The notes: generated by a model from the letters alone, not told the origin. A stretch of 64,000 bases of DNA from Levilactobacillus spicheri DSM 15429 (GCF_001435095.1 NZ_AZFC01000015.1:135864-199863); one strand, 5' to 3'. Counted from the stretch's first letter, positions 26,147 to 34,902 are shown. Made by a program: numbers and translations.

Positions 26147-26611
26147 TTAATCGAGATGTTCCTGGCAGTACCGCCGACCGGCCGCCAACATGTCGGCCGT
26201 CTGCTGATTCAACAGGGGTGGCAGGTCGTCGAACGAGAAGTACTGGAGATCCAGCGTCTCGTCGGTCGCGTGGTCCAGCTGATGGCCGCCAGTGGGGCGC
26301 ACCAGGTAAAGCCGCGAGATCACCTGGGCCTGGTCGCCGTTGGGGTAGGTGGTGTAGCCCTGGTCGAAAAGGCCCAGCGGTTGCACGATGGCGACGTCGA
26401 GGCCGGCGTCTTCCTTGTACTCGCGGATGCAGGCCTGGTCGAACGTTTCGCCGTACTCCAGGTAGCCGCCCGGTAGGCTCCAGTTGTGGGTGTCGGTCCG
26501 GAGATTCAACAGGACCTGTTGCCGATCGTTGAGCAGTATCCCGCCACTGGCGTTGAGAATGATGGGTTTGTGCCCCACCAGTGCCCGGATTTCTTGAATA
26601 TAGTTTGCCAT
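26147..26611 (-). CDS. NUDIX hydrolase
   Basis: A 154-residue pyrophosphohydrolase. The NUDIX box GGYLEYGETF..REYKEDAGL fits GX5EX7REUXEEXGU, with Asp for the second Glu of EE. The box begins near residue 48. GGGGGATC before the ATG is the likely ribosome site. NUDIX enzymes clear nucleoside diphosphate derivatives; the N-terminal PIILNASGGILLND stretch is common in the MutT/ADP-ribose group. The substrate cannot be set from sequence. Confidence 0.88.
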   Translation of the reverse strand: MANYIQEIRALVGHKPIILNASGGILLNDRQQVLLNLRTDTHNWSLPGGYLEYGETFDQACIREYKEDAGLDVAIVQPLGLFDQGYTTYPNGDQAQVISRLYLVRPTGGHQLDHATDETLDLQYFSFDDLPPLLNQQTADMLAAGRRYCQEHLD

Positions 26612-26717
26612 GAGATCCCCCGCTTTCGGTCAAGTTGCCTCTATTCTACCGCAACGGCCGGGCGTTGGGGAACTGCTCGGGATGTCGATGCTATAAACCG
26701 GCATCGTACCACTAGTA

Positions 26718-26981
26718 TCAATCGTCTTGGGAGTCATCAGCGAACCACGCTTTCAGGGCGTCTTTGTCCGTCAGGTCGTCGACAGGAAGTTGCTGTGCCA
26801 TGCGTTGAATTTCCAGCATGGCTTTTGGGCATCACTCAACTTAACGTCAAAGGGGACCGCTCCGTCAGCGACGATACGCTTGAGTAAGCCCCATCGTACT
26901 TAGAATGGCGCGGGCTTGATCTGACAACGCGCTATCAATGGTTAGGGACACCATCTTTTTAGTCGGTTCTTGGGGTTGCAT
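26718..26981 (-). pseudogene. Broken RelB/DinJ-family antitoxin gene
   Basis: A ribosome site AGGAAGAG precedes an ATG at 26981. The first frame gives MQPQEPTKKMVSLTIDSALSDQARAILSTMGLTQ, split here only to describe it: a normal RelB/DinJ ribbon-helix-helix start (KKMVSLTID, ILSTMGLT). It then runs into a stop. A second frame continues with RIVADGAVPFDVKLSDAQK, and a third with MLEIQRMAQQLPVDDLTDKD up to DDSQDD and a stop at 26718. About ten residues between GLT and VADGAVPF are missing, and at least two frameshifts separate the pieces. No toxin gene remains beside it. Confidence 0.75.
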
Positions 26982-27239
26982 GAACTCATCTCTTCCTATG
27001 CAACTCCCCTGAATGATACGCTGAAGTCAGGCAGAAATCTCCTGATTGCCATCAGGCATCTGAATCCCGGCAACGGTGCTTGGGTGTGACAAAATTTTGC
27101 TGAATGAGCCATTTTGAGGGCCGCTAAAAGGTTAGTTAATTTACAAATAGTCGCAATAGCCCCTGCACAATCAGTTGATGGTAGCATCGAGTCAGGATGT
27201 GAATGACTAACAGCTAAAAAATTTGGAGGCGACGGAATC
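26982..27239. other. Gene-free stretch before the secreted MucBP protein
   Basis: It holds a short local inverted repeat (CAGGAGATT-like / CTGATGGC) and presumably the promoter of the next gene. Nothing else was recognised. Confidence 0.4.
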
Positions 27240-28382
27240 ATGAAGGGGACGGGGATTCGAATCTTGATGACGGTGAGCGTGGGTCTGCTGGGAATCGGGG
27301 GACTGGCGCCGGCCCGGGCGGCGACCACCGCAGTTCAGCGCCGGGCGATGCCGACCGTGACGCTGGCCACGGCGACCACGACCACCCAGCGGCCGATTTT
27401 GGAACAGTGGCCGCAAACGCTGAGTACGCAACAGCTAAATACGCCCGCGACCATGGACAAGCTGAGCGAGCGGCTGCCGAGCACGATTGACGATGGCCTG
27501 CTCCAGCGGGTCCTGACTACGCCGCTGCCGGCCACGACCAGTGAGTTATTGGCTACGTTTGTGACCCAGCAAGCCACGGCCATGGGGAAAACGACCACCA
27601 CGTCCCAGTTACGCCGGGAACTGGTGACCCAGAGCTACCTCAACGCGTGGCTGTTGAGTCGGGTCAGCCGCTATCAGGCGGGGGCCTTGTCGTTTAGCGA
27701 CCTGCAGCAGGCCTACCGGGCGCAGGTACGGCCTCGGTTAGGCACGGTCTACCAGGTTCAACCGGTGGCGCAAAAGACGCTGGTGGCCCGGTATGACCAG
27801 ATGTTTGCCAGCGAGGTGACGTTCACCGGGCTGGCCGTCCCGAACCTGTACGAACCGCTGGTTGAGCGGTACGGCGTCACGACCCAGTCGGTCCGGCAAC
27901 TGGCGGCCATCGATCCGGCTAAGACCGCGCAACGGGTCCAAACCCAGCTGAACGCGCCGCTGGCCAGCTACCTGACCACCACGCGCCAGGGCACGACGCT
28001 GGCGGGGACGGTCACCATGGCCTTGGCGGTGCTGCGCGGTGCGGTCGCCGCGCCCGTGCCACCGGTGACGAACCTGGGCCAACTGACCGCCCGTTACGTG
28101 ACGGCGCAGGGTAAGGCGTTGGCCACGGTTACCCGGACGGGGTTGGTCGGCCAAGCCGTGACGCCGCCCCTCAAGACGTTTACCGGTTACCGGCTCCAGC
28201 AAACCACGGGGCAACGGACCAGTCGGTTGACGGCGGCCCCGCGGACGGTGACCTACACCTACGTCAAGGCGCGGCGGTCCCAAGCGGCAGGGGCGCCGAT
28301 GCTGGGCGTGCCGGCGTCAAGGGCCACCTCCTCTCAGATGAGTCTGGCGTTCCGGCCGGATTTGGCGTATCCTTTAGCCTAA
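27240..28382 (+). CDS. Secreted protein with a single C-terminal MucBP-like module
   Basis: A 380-residue exported protein. Its signal peptide (MKGTGIRILMTVSVGLLGIGG) ends near ARAATTAV, and TTTGGAGG lies upstream. Residues 30-270 are Thr/Gln/Ala-rich with no known domain. Residues about 279-344 match a MucBP module: TARYVTAQGKALATVTRTG, then FTGYRLQQTTG and TVTYTYVKA. There is no LPXTG or membrane tail, so the protein would be released or held non-covalently. MucBP modules in lactobacilli occur in mucus-binding adhesins, usually in tandem and anchored. A single module at the very end is unusual. Confidence 0.72.
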   Translation: MKGTGIRILMTVSVGLLGIGGLAPARAATTAVQRRAMPTVTLATATTTTQRPILEQWPQTLSTQQLNTPATMDKLSERLPSTIDDGLLQRVLTTPLPATTSELLATFVTQQATAMGKTTTTSQLRRELVTQSYLNAWLLSRVSRYQAGALSFSDLQQAYRAQVRPRLGTVYQVQPVAQKTLVARYDQMFASEVTFTGLAVPNLYEPLVERYGVTTQSVRQLAAIDPAKTAQRVQTQLNAPLASYLTTTRQGTTLAGTVTMALAVLRGAVAAPVPPVTNLGQLTARYVTAQGKALATVTRTGLVGQAVTPPLKTFTGYRLQQTTGQRTSRLTAAPRTVTYTYVKARRSQAAGAPMLGVPASRATSSQMSLAFRPDLAYPLA

Positions 28383-28407
28383 TCAGCTAAGAGGAGAGTG
28401 GTCACAC

Positions 28408-28866
28408 ATGGCAACACGCGTACACGCAACACACCCCCAGGTCTACTTGGCGGGCCCTTGGTTCACGGCCGGCGAACCGGAACGTTTAGCCGCCCTGGAG
28501 AACCTGATGAACGAGCTCGGAATCAGCTACTACTCGCCCCGACTCGACGGCATCGACCTGACGCCCGACGCGACGGATGCCGACCGGCAAGCCGTCTTTG
28601 ACGACAATACGGCCCACCTGAAGGCCGCCAAGCTGGTCCTGGCGGTGGTCGACGATAACGACACCGGGACCATCTGGGAGACGGGGATGGCGTACGGCCG
28701 GGAGATTCCCATCGCCTACTACGCCGAGACCTTGAAGGACGGCCAGACGTTCAACGTGATGTTGGCCAATTCGGCGGTCGCTGTCCTGCAGGACCTGGCA
28801 CAGGCCCGGGCCTACCTGACCGACCCCACGTCCGGGGATTTCACGTACCACGGGGCAATTCGTTAA
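28408..28866 (+). CDS. ntd: Nucleoside 2-deoxyribosyltransferase
   Basis: A 152-residue enzyme that moves 2-deoxyribose between bases in purine and pyrimidine salvage. It shows the family start VYLAGPWFT, the central VVDDNDTGTIWETGMAYG with the catalytic Glu and NDxD pattern, and the closing NVMLANSA, the strand that completes the active site between subunits. Length is that of the Lactobacillus type II enzyme. AGGAGAG lies upstream. It is a single transcription unit with a terminator after it. Confidence 0.9.
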   Translation: MATRVHATHPQVYLAGPWFTAGEPERLAALENLMNELGISYYSPRLDGIDLTPDATDADRQAVFDDNTAHLKAAKLVLAVVDDNDTGTIWETGMAYGREIPIAYYAETLKDGQTFNVMLANSAVAVLQDLAQARAYLTDPTSGDFTYHGAIR

Positions 28867-28869
28867 GTG

Positions 28870-28915
28870 CAGAAAAGACATTCGATTGATTTCAATCGGA
28901 TGCCTTTTTGTTTTG
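28870..28915 (+). terminator. Terminator after the deoxyribosyltransferase gene
   Basis: Stem GACATTCGATTGA / TCAATCGGATGCC followed by TTTTTG. Confidence 0.8.
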
Positions 28916-28980
28916 ACCAAGTAACCTTCCCGTTCGATTCCTCATGGGCAAATACAAAGGTGTAGTCGTAAGGTGACAGA

Positions 28981-29862
28981 TTAGGGTTTAGGAATTGTTG
29001 GATCAACTTCGATGTTATTCAAATAGGTTTTAGCATAAGAGTTTCTGAATTGGGTCGGAGTAAGTGACGTCATATTTTTAAAGACACGAAGGAAGTACTT
29101 CTCATTACGAAAACCGAGTTCGAGAGACACGGTTTTGACTGATTTGTCGGTCGTGAGTAGTAACTCCTGGGCCTGGTTAATCTTGATTGAATTAATAAAG
29201 TGAATCGTCGTGACACCCTCATACAGCTTAAAGAGTCGGGTGAGATAGACCGGTGTCATCTGAAATTCGGCAGCAATTTGGGCAACAGTGAGATTTTCAT
29301 GGCTATGGATGCGAATCCAATTCTTGATTAATTCGAAACGACTGGAGGACTTGGGGGCAGGATGAATGGTCGCGATGAATTGACGAGAGACTTCAATTAG
29401 GATACTGGAAACAAAGTAGTTCGTTGCCAACTGTGAGGAGCTTTTATCATTGGCACTATCGAGTAGTTGACGAATAAGTAAGGCGACGCGTTCAAAATTC
29501 TTAGGAATAAATTGCTGCGGCAAGGTTACCTCGTTTTCGTTCCCCGCTAAGTTAACGGTATAGGACGTGGTTACCGTTCCGTTGGGAAAAAAGTGCATCC
29601 AATAATAGACCGTGCCGTTGGGAGAATCGCGGTATCCGAAATGGCGAATGTATGGTGGAATGAGTAAGCAATCATGTTCAGAAAGGGCGTACTGAACCGT
29701 TCCGATTTGGATAAAGGCGGCGCCAGACAGCATAATAAAGAGCTCATAGTCCCCGTCGTTCGTAATGTCTTTATGACGCCAACCAGCGTCAGCGAAATAT
29801 TGACCGGCCTTAAAAAATTTGACGGGATCGTATAATGAAAATTTGTATACTTTTTTATTCAT
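28981..29862 (-). CDS. AraC-family regulator of the xylQP-like operon
   Basis: A 293-residue activator. An N-terminal cupin sugar-binding half (LSEHDCLLIPPYIRHFG) is followed by a C-terminal double HTH (NLTVAQIAAEFQMTPVYLTRLFK and SVKTVSLELGFRNEKYFLRVFK). The start is the ATG at 29862, with GAAGG eight bases upstream. Codons further up to 29904 have no ribosome site. It is divergent from the GH31/GPH operon, with two cre-like boxes between them. Activation of that operon by its disaccharide is the natural inference. The xylPQ genes of L. pentosus are controlled by XylR of a different family, so the regulator is not conserved. Confidence 0.88.
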   Translation of the reverse strand: MNKKVYKFSLYDPVKFFKAGQYFADAGWRHKDITNDGDYELFIMLSGAAFIQIGTVQYALSEHDCLLIPPYIRHFGYRDSPNGTVYYWMHFFPNGTVTTSYTVNLAGNENEVTLPQQFIPKNFERVALLIRQLLDSANDKSSSQLATNYFVSSILIEVSRQFIATIHPAPKSSSRFELIKNWIRIHSHENLTVAQIAAEFQMTPVYLTRLFKLYEGVTTIHFINSIKINQAQELLLTTDKSVKTVSLELGFRNEKYFLRVFKNMTSLTPTQFRNSYAKTYLNNIEVDPTIPKP

Positions 29863-29925
29863 AATAGATACCTTCACTTTTGATATAGAGACCTTTGTGC
29901 TCATTTTATTAGTTTTTAGCGTGTC

Positions 29926-29962
29926 TGTAAAGCGCTAACATTAGTAGTTGTAAGCGCTTACT
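29926..29962. promoter_or_regulatory. Two cre-like boxes
   Basis: TGTAAGCGCTTACT (29949-29962) matches the cre consensus at 13 of 14 positions. The palindrome TGTAAAGCGCTAACA (29926-29940) is a looser copy with one extra base. Both lie between the AraC gene and the alpha-xylosidase operon. Confidence 0.7.
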
Positions 29963-30085
29963 AGAAATGCTAATGAATCACTGATCAGAATAACGTCGAT
30001 TGGTTTGACGACCCTTCGGAAGACTGATGATGCAGATGGAACCCATCATTTTTGGAAAATAAGTCATACATAAAAAGGAGCGATC

Positions 30086-32140
30086 ATGATGATTTATGAA
30101 GACAATAATTGTTTGTACTTGAGAAACGGCCATGAATTATTAGAAGTTAAGCCTTGGGGAAAAAACAGTTTTCGGGTTCGTAGTAGTAAATACACCACCT
30201 ACACAGGACGGGATAACGCCTTGAGTGAACCCGTAGCGACCCAGCAGGCGGTTGTGACGGTAGACGATGGAAAGCGTAAAGGAGCGATTACCAATGGTAA
30301 TTTGACTGCCAAAATTGACGCTTTCAAGAATCTTAGCTTTTATAACCAAAAAGGTGAGTTGCTCTTGAAGGGCTACCAGCGGAACCGAGTTGGGGACATG
30401 TCTGCAGGCGTTGATGAGGAGACGGTTCAACATTTTAACAGCGCCTTGAACATTGATTCACGCGAATTCAGACCAATCTTAGGCGGTGACTTTGAACTTA
30501 AAGCAAGGTTTGAATCAGATCCGCATGAAAAACTGTTTGGGATGGGGCAGTACCAACAAGACTTTTTAAACTTGAAGAATGCTAAATTGGAGTTGGCTCA
30601 CCGAAACTCGCAGGCAAGTGTGCCCTTTGTGCTCTCCAGTAAAGGGTACGGTCTGCTTTGGAACAACCCCGCCATCGGGGATGTCAACTTTGCGAAGAAC
30701 ATGACGGAGTGGCATGCATTATCGACAAAGGAACTAGATTATTGGGTAACTTGTGGCGACCAGCCGAGTGAGATTGAAGAACAATACGCCGCGGTCACTG
30801 GTAAAGTACCGATGATGCCGGACTTTGCCATGGGTTACTGGCAATGCAAGTTACGTTACCGGACGCAAGAAGAGTTGTTGGAAGCGGCACGAGAGTTTAA
30901 GCGGCGACATTTACCGATTAGCGTGATTGTGATTGATTACTTCCACTGGCCTAAGTCCGGCGAATTCACGTTTGATGAAGAGTACTGGCCAAATCCAGAT
31001 CAGATGATTAAAGAGCTGCACGGCATGGGTATCAAGCTGATGGTATCCGTATGGCCAACCATCGATGAAACCAGTTCACACTACCAAGAAATGGACGAAA
31101 AGGGATACTTGGTTCAAACCGAACGAGGCGTTCCGATTACCATGAACTTCCTGGGCAATAACGGCTTTGTCGACTTCACCAACCCCGATGCTCAAAACTA
31201 TATTTGGCAATTACTAAAGAAGAATTACCAGGATAAGGGTGTTGATTTGTTCTGGCTAGATGAAGCCGAACCAGAATACACGGTTTACGACTTTGATAAT
31301 TATCGTTATTCTAACGGGACTAATCTGCAAATTGGGAATACCTATCCGGTCGACTATGCTAAGGCAATTTATGATGGCCAGAAGGCAAGTGGTAAGGAAA
31401 ACGTGATTAACTTGGTTCGTTGTGCTTGGGCAGGCAGTCAAAAGTATGGCGCATTAGTCTGGTCGGGTGATATTGATTCAAGTTTTCAATCTTTGCGGAA
31501 CCAGTTAGCAATTGGACTCAACATGGGAATTGCAGGCATTCCTTGGTGGACAACCGATATTGGTGGTTTCCATGGGGGAGTTGACGATGATGAGAACTTC
31601 CGGGAATTAGTAACGCGTTGGTTTGAATTTGCGACATTCTGTCCGGTCATGCGAATGCATGGGGATCGTGAACCGCATACCGTTCCACTTAGCTCGGTTG
31701 GTGGTGGAAAGATGCCATCGGGTGGTCCTACTGAACCGTGGGCGTACGGGGATCAAGCGTATGGCATTATGAAGAAGTACATGACGTTGCGTGAAAATCT
31801 CAAGGACTATATCCGGGTTCAAATGCAGGCGGCTCATGAAAAAGGCACACCAGTCATTCGACCACTTTTCTATAACTACAGCCAAGACGAAGCGGCCTGG
31901 TCGGTGGAAGACGAATTCCTGTTTGGTGATTCGATTTTGGTCGCTCCCGTATTACATGAAAAGTCTGCACAACGAGACGTTTACTTACCAGCAGGGAATA
32001 GTTGGGTTGATGCCATGACGGGTGCCGTGTTGCCAGGGGGTCAAACGATTAGTGCGCAAACACCAATCAATGAAATTCCAGTTTACATTCGGCAATCGGT
32101 TGCTGAAGAGTTATTGCCAGCGTTTGAAGCCTTAAAGTAA
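30086..32140 (+). CDS. xylQ: GH31 alpha-xylosidase (isoprimeverose-type)
   Basis: A 684-residue cytoplasmic GH31 enzyme without a signal peptide. Asp392 in LFWLDEAEPE is the nucleophile and Asp462 in VWSGDIDSS the acid/base. The WLDEAEPE form is typical of alpha-xylosidases (YicI/XylQ) rather than alpha-glucosidases. It is followed by a small membrane protein and a GPH transporter, as in the L. pentosus xylPQ isoprimeverose locus, so cleavage of imported alpha-xylosides is likely. Two adjacent ATGs (30086, 30089) both fit AAGGAG. AraC control and cre boxes point to substrate induction with glucose repression. Confidence 0.85.
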   Translation: MMIYEDNNCLYLRNGHELLEVKPWGKNSFRVRSSKYTTYTGRDNALSEPVATQQAVVTVDDGKRKGAITNGNLTAKIDAFKNLSFYNQKGELLLKGYQRNRVGDMSAGVDEETVQHFNSALNIDSREFRPILGGDFELKARFESDPHEKLFGMGQYQQDFLNLKNAKLELAHRNSQASVPFVLSSKGYGLLWNNPAIGDVNFAKNMTEWHALSTKELDYWVTCGDQPSEIEEQYAAVTGKVPMMPDFAMGYWQCKLRYRTQEELLEAAREFKRRHLPISVIVIDYFHWPKSGEFTFDEEYWPNPDQMIKELHGMGIKLMVSVWPTIDETSSHYQEMDEKGYLVQTERGVPITMNFLGNNGFVDFTNPDAQNYIWQLLKKNYQDKGVDLFWLDEAEPEYTVYDFDNYRYSNGTNLQIGNTYPVDYAKAIYDGQKASGKENVINLVRCAWAGSQKYGALVWSGDIDSSFQSLRNQLAIGLNMGIAGIPWWTTDIGGFHGGVDDDENFRELVTRWFEFATFCPVMRMHGDREPHTVPLSSVGGGKMPSGGPTEPWAYGDQAYGIMKKYMTLRENLKDYIRVQMQAAHEKGTPVIRPLFYNYSQDEAAWSVEDEFLFGDSILVAPVLHEKSAQRDVYLPAGNSWVDAMTGAVLPGGQTISAQTPINEIPVYIRQSVAEELLPAFEALK

Positions 32141-32219
32141 AAAGGACGAATTGGTGATTGTCATTAGGGACTGTTTACTAGAAATGACGATTAAACATTA
32201 AAGGAAAGGAACGTCGACA

Positions 32220-32420
32220 ATGAAATTATTTGGAAAGTTATTTGCGAGTCAGTCGATTCTTTCGTGGATTCTGCAGATTATCTTTATTGGATTGGCGTGG
32301 AAGGTTGCTGATCACACCATTCCCAACAATCTCATGACGATTATTGGCGGAACAGTGTTTATGATCGTAATTTATGTGAGCTTGGCCCACGACAGTCAAA
32401 AAAGAATTTCAGATAAGTAA
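32220..32420 (+). CDS. Small membrane protein in the xylQP-like operon
   Basis: A 66-residue protein with two hydrophobic segments (SILSWILQIIFIGLAWKVA and LMTIIGGTVFMIVIYVSLA) and a charged tail. AAAGGAAAGGA precedes the ATG. It lies between the alpha-xylosidase and GPH transporter genes in the same orientation. It has no known motif. It could be an accessory subunit of the transporter or a membrane stress peptide; I know of no characterised relative. Confidence 0.7.
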   Translation: MKLFGKLFASQSILSWILQIIFIGLAWKVADHTIPNNLMTIIGGTVFMIVIYVSLAHDSQKRISDK

Positions 32421-32470
32421 GGCACGTCATGCGTGTCATTGCATACGTAATGTAAATGGAGGTTTTTAAA

Positions 32471-33880
32471 ATGAGTTCGAATAATACGGACCAAAACGTT
32501 GCTGCTGCTCAGGCAATGCTTGCCAGCGACAAATTACCATTTCACAGAAAATTGACGTATGGGTTCACCGACATGGCAGGGAATTTGCTGTATACGTTGG
32601 TTGGCTCCTACATGCTGTACTTCTTCACCAACGTTTTTGGACTAGCGGTGGGGACCGCCGGGGCGTTACTCCTCTTAGGACGGTTTATCGATGCCTTGGG
32701 GGCGCCTGTCATGGGGGTCTTGGTCGATCACACGCATAGTAAATACGGGAAAAACCGACCGTGGTTCCTTTGGATGGCATTGCCATTCACCATTTCGGTT
32801 TGGTTGCTGTTTACAACTCCTTCGCTGGGTGGTACGGCAAAAATCATCTATGCCGGGGCAATGTACATCATTGCAGAATTAACCTACACGGCGTTGTCGA
32901 CGCCCATCACGTCCGTTTTACCGAACCTTTCAGCCAATTCTGACGAGCGGACCTCAGCCAACTCAATTCGGATGGTCTTAGGGAATGTTGGGAACTTCTT
33001 TGCCGTCACGTTTGTGATGCCATTGGCGTCGGTACTGGGAAATGGTAATGAACGGCGTGGTTGGTCCTTGGCCGTTGGGTTGTATGCGGTTATCGCGTTT
33101 ATTGTTTTAATGATTGCTTTCTTGGATATGCGCGAAAAGAATATCGGTGAAGAAAAGATTGTGACGATTCGAGAAAGTCTTAAGGCCACTAAAAATAACT
33201 GGCCATGGGTCTTGATCGTTGCGGCAAACTTACTATTGTGGACGGCTTATTCCGCACGTAACGCGGCGTTACCGTATTACTTCCAATACAATCTGGGTAA
33301 TAAAAACTTGATTTCAATTTTTAATGGATTTTCCATTATTCAAATATTGGGAATGGCCTCAGTCCCCTTTGTTGTTAAGTACTTACATAAATGGGGAACG
33401 ACAATCTTGATGTTGGCCATGACTATGGTGGGACAAGTCTGGATTGGAATGGCAGGAACCAACGTCACCTCAGCGTTAATTGGTTGGAGTCTGGCCTGCA
33501 TTGGTTCCGGTTCGGCGATGACCATGTTCTTCTCGATGGTCGGCGATACCGTTGATTTTGGTGAATGGAAAAACGGCATTCGAGCCAATGGGTTCTTAAC
33601 TGCCATGGGTGCGTCGTTCTGTATCCAGATGGGATCGGGGATTGGGTCCTTCATTGCTGCAAGAATTCTGGCAGCATTTGGATTTACGGCAGCCAAAGCG
33701 GTTCAAACGGCTGAAAGTTTATCTGCCATTAACTTCACGTTTATTTGGGTTCCCGTGATTGTTTATGCATTTAGCGCACTGTGTATGGTCTTCTACCGTA
33801 AGTGGGAAAAGCATGAACCAGTCGTAACTGAAGAATTAGCCGAACGGCGGGTTCAAGAAGAAGCGCCAACCGCTGAATAG
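32471..33880 (+). CDS. xylP: GPH-family glycoside:cation symporter (XylP-like)
   Basis: A 469-residue transporter with about twelve membrane segments. GPH marks include the loop HTHSKYGKNRPWFLW and SDERTSANSIRM. It has no C-terminal PTS IIA domain, as in XylP and unlike LacS. The ATG at 32471 follows GGAGG; an upstream in-frame ATG at 32456 lacks a ribosome site. As the last gene of the AraC-controlled operon it would import the substrate of the alpha-xylosidase, probably isoprimeverose or another alpha-xyloside. It resembles the second GPH transporter at 39137. Confidence 0.85.
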   Translation: MSSNNTDQNVAAAQAMLASDKLPFHRKLTYGFTDMAGNLLYTLVGSYMLYFFTNVFGLAVGTAGALLLLGRFIDALGAPVMGVLVDHTHSKYGKNRPWFLWMALPFTISVWLLFTTPSLGGTAKIIYAGAMYIIAELTYTALSTPITSVLPNLSANSDERTSANSIRMVLGNVGNFFAVTFVMPLASVLGNGNERRGWSLAVGLYAVIAFIVLMIAFLDMREKNIGEEKIVTIRESLKATKNNWPWVLIVAANLLLWTAYSARNAALPYYFQYNLGNKNLISIFNGFSIIQILGMASVPFVVKYLHKWGTTILMLAMTMVGQVWIGMAGTNVTSALIGWSLACIGSGSAMTMFFSMVGDTVDFGEWKNGIRANGFLTAMGASFCIQMGSGIGSFIAARILAAFGFTAAKAVQTAESLSAINFTFIWVPVIVYAFSALCMVFYRKWEKHEPVVTEELAERRVQEEAPTAE

Positions 33881-33963
33881 TGAGTTGAAGTGGGGGAGCG
33901 TAAGCAAATAACTAAGCTAAAATTGAATCATGGGTTTTAAGCACCATATGATGAAACGAAAGC

Positions 33964-33993
33964 GGATCTGGGACTTGTCCCAGGTCTTTTTTA
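33964..33993 (+). terminator. Terminator of the xylQP-like operon
   Basis: Stem ATCTGGGAC / GTCCCAGGT followed by CTTTTTT. Confidence 0.8.
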
Positions 33994-34004
33994 ATGCCGA
34001 TGGG

Positions 34005-34034
34005 CAAAAAAGACTCAGCTGGTTAGCTGAGTCT
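34005..34034 (-). terminator. Terminator of the XRE/Phd pair
   Basis: Stem AGACTCAGCT / AGCTGAGTCT. On the minus strand it runs into TTTTTT, just after the stop of the XRE gene. Confidence 0.8.
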
Positions 34035-34039
34035 GACTC

Positions 34040-34324
34040 TTAAGGACGTGGTTCCAAGCTCACGGTGACTTTGAGGCCTAAGCCACCGGCGGCACGCTGT
34101 AAAGTCCTTAACGGGACCTCGTTTCCCTGCTCGATTTGACCGATGACGTCAGCGGTGAGCCCCACCTTTTGGGCCAACTGCTGGCGCGATAGGTCGGCTG
34201 TTTGGCGGGCTTGATACAGCTGGTAGCCCACGTCAAACTTCACGCTGGCCGCTTCAAAGAGCTGGCGTTCCTGCGGATCCTTTAACCGATCATTTAAATA
34301 GTCGTCAAATAAAATAGTCGTCAT
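34040..34324 (-). CDS. XRE-family HTH protein (antitoxin-like)
   Basis: A 94-residue DNA-binding protein. An N-terminal segment (DDYLNDRLKDPQERQLFEAA) typical of HigA-type antitoxins is followed by an HTH (LSRQQLAQKVGLTADVIGQIEQGN). AGGAGG precedes two overlapping ATGs; 34324 has the better spacing. It lies 51 bp after a Phd/YefM-type gene on the same strand. HigA-type genes usually follow a RelE/HigB toxin, but no such gene is present here. A paired role with the Phd gene is inferred from position only. Confidence 0.8.
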   Translation of the reverse strand: MTTILFDDYLNDRLKDPQERQLFEAASVKFDVGYQLYQARQTADLSRQQLAQKVGLTADVIGQIEQGNEVPLRTLQRAAGGLGLKVTVSLEPRP

Positions 34325-34375
34325 CATTGCCTCCTGGAGGGTGGTCGTTGCGCAACAAGAATCACGGGTCATAAG

Positions 34376-34690
34376 CTACTCCCAGCCATCCTGCGGGTTG
34401 ATTTTGGGTTGAGCATTCGCTAAGGCGTGGCCGCAAACTGGTTCATCGGTACAGGTTGGACCACCGTGACTTTTACGTGCCAACGCTTCTAAGTCAAACA
34501 GCTGGTCTTGCAGGTCTTCTTTTTTCTTCACGAGGTTCTCATAACCAGTAACCGATAGAACCACGCTAGCTGGCGTAGTGTGGTTAAGGATGTAAATGCC
34601 AGTATCAGCGGCTTGAGCTTGCTCAAAGACCGCTTGGGGTGACCGTTTTAAATCATTGATAGTGCGCGTGGGGACCTCTAAATGCTTCAT
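34376..34690 (-). CDS. Phd/YefM-family antitoxin-like protein
   Basis: A 104-residue protein. Its first 60 residues match the Phd/YefM fold (TRTINDLKRSPQAVFEQAQ, YILNHTTPASVVLSVTGYENL). A coiled-looking KKKEDLQDQLFDLEALARK and a Cys-containing tail (CTDEPVCGHA) follow. The family binds its own promoter and neutralises a Doc, YoeB or similar toxin. Here the next gene codes an XRE protein, not a toxin, so the cognate toxin is missing, trans-encoded or unrecognised. GGGAGC lies before the ATG. Confidence 0.8.
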   Translation of the reverse strand: MKHLEVPTRTINDLKRSPQAVFEQAQAADTGIYILNHTTPASVVLSVTGYENLVKKKEDLQDQLFDLEALARKSHGGPTCTDEPVCGHALANAQPKINPQDGWE

Positions 34691-34860
34691 TTACTCAGCT
34701 CCCTTTGGGTACATAATATAGCATCTCTTAACTCCCTTTAAAAGTCATCGATATCACTCAAAAAACGGGTTCTGAGGGAAGGGGGACGGCGCAGAAATCA
34801 CGGCCCCCATGTTTCTAGCCGGGAACCTGATCCTTTGGTCGTTCTGCTAAACTTAGCGAC

Positions 34861-34895
34861 AAAAAACAGCCGCTCCCGACCAGGAGCGACTGCTG
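34861..34895 (-). terminator. Terminator of the LPQTN LRR/MucBP gene
   Basis: Stem AGTCGCTCC / GGAGCGGCT with a minus-strand T run. Confidence 0.8.
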
Positions 34896-34902
34896 TGAAA
34901 GG

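Noticed and set aside
32221-32420. Reading the 66-residue ORF as a fragment of the GPH transporter
   Set aside because: The transporter is complete by itself and the small protein has its own ribosome site, start and charged C-terminus.
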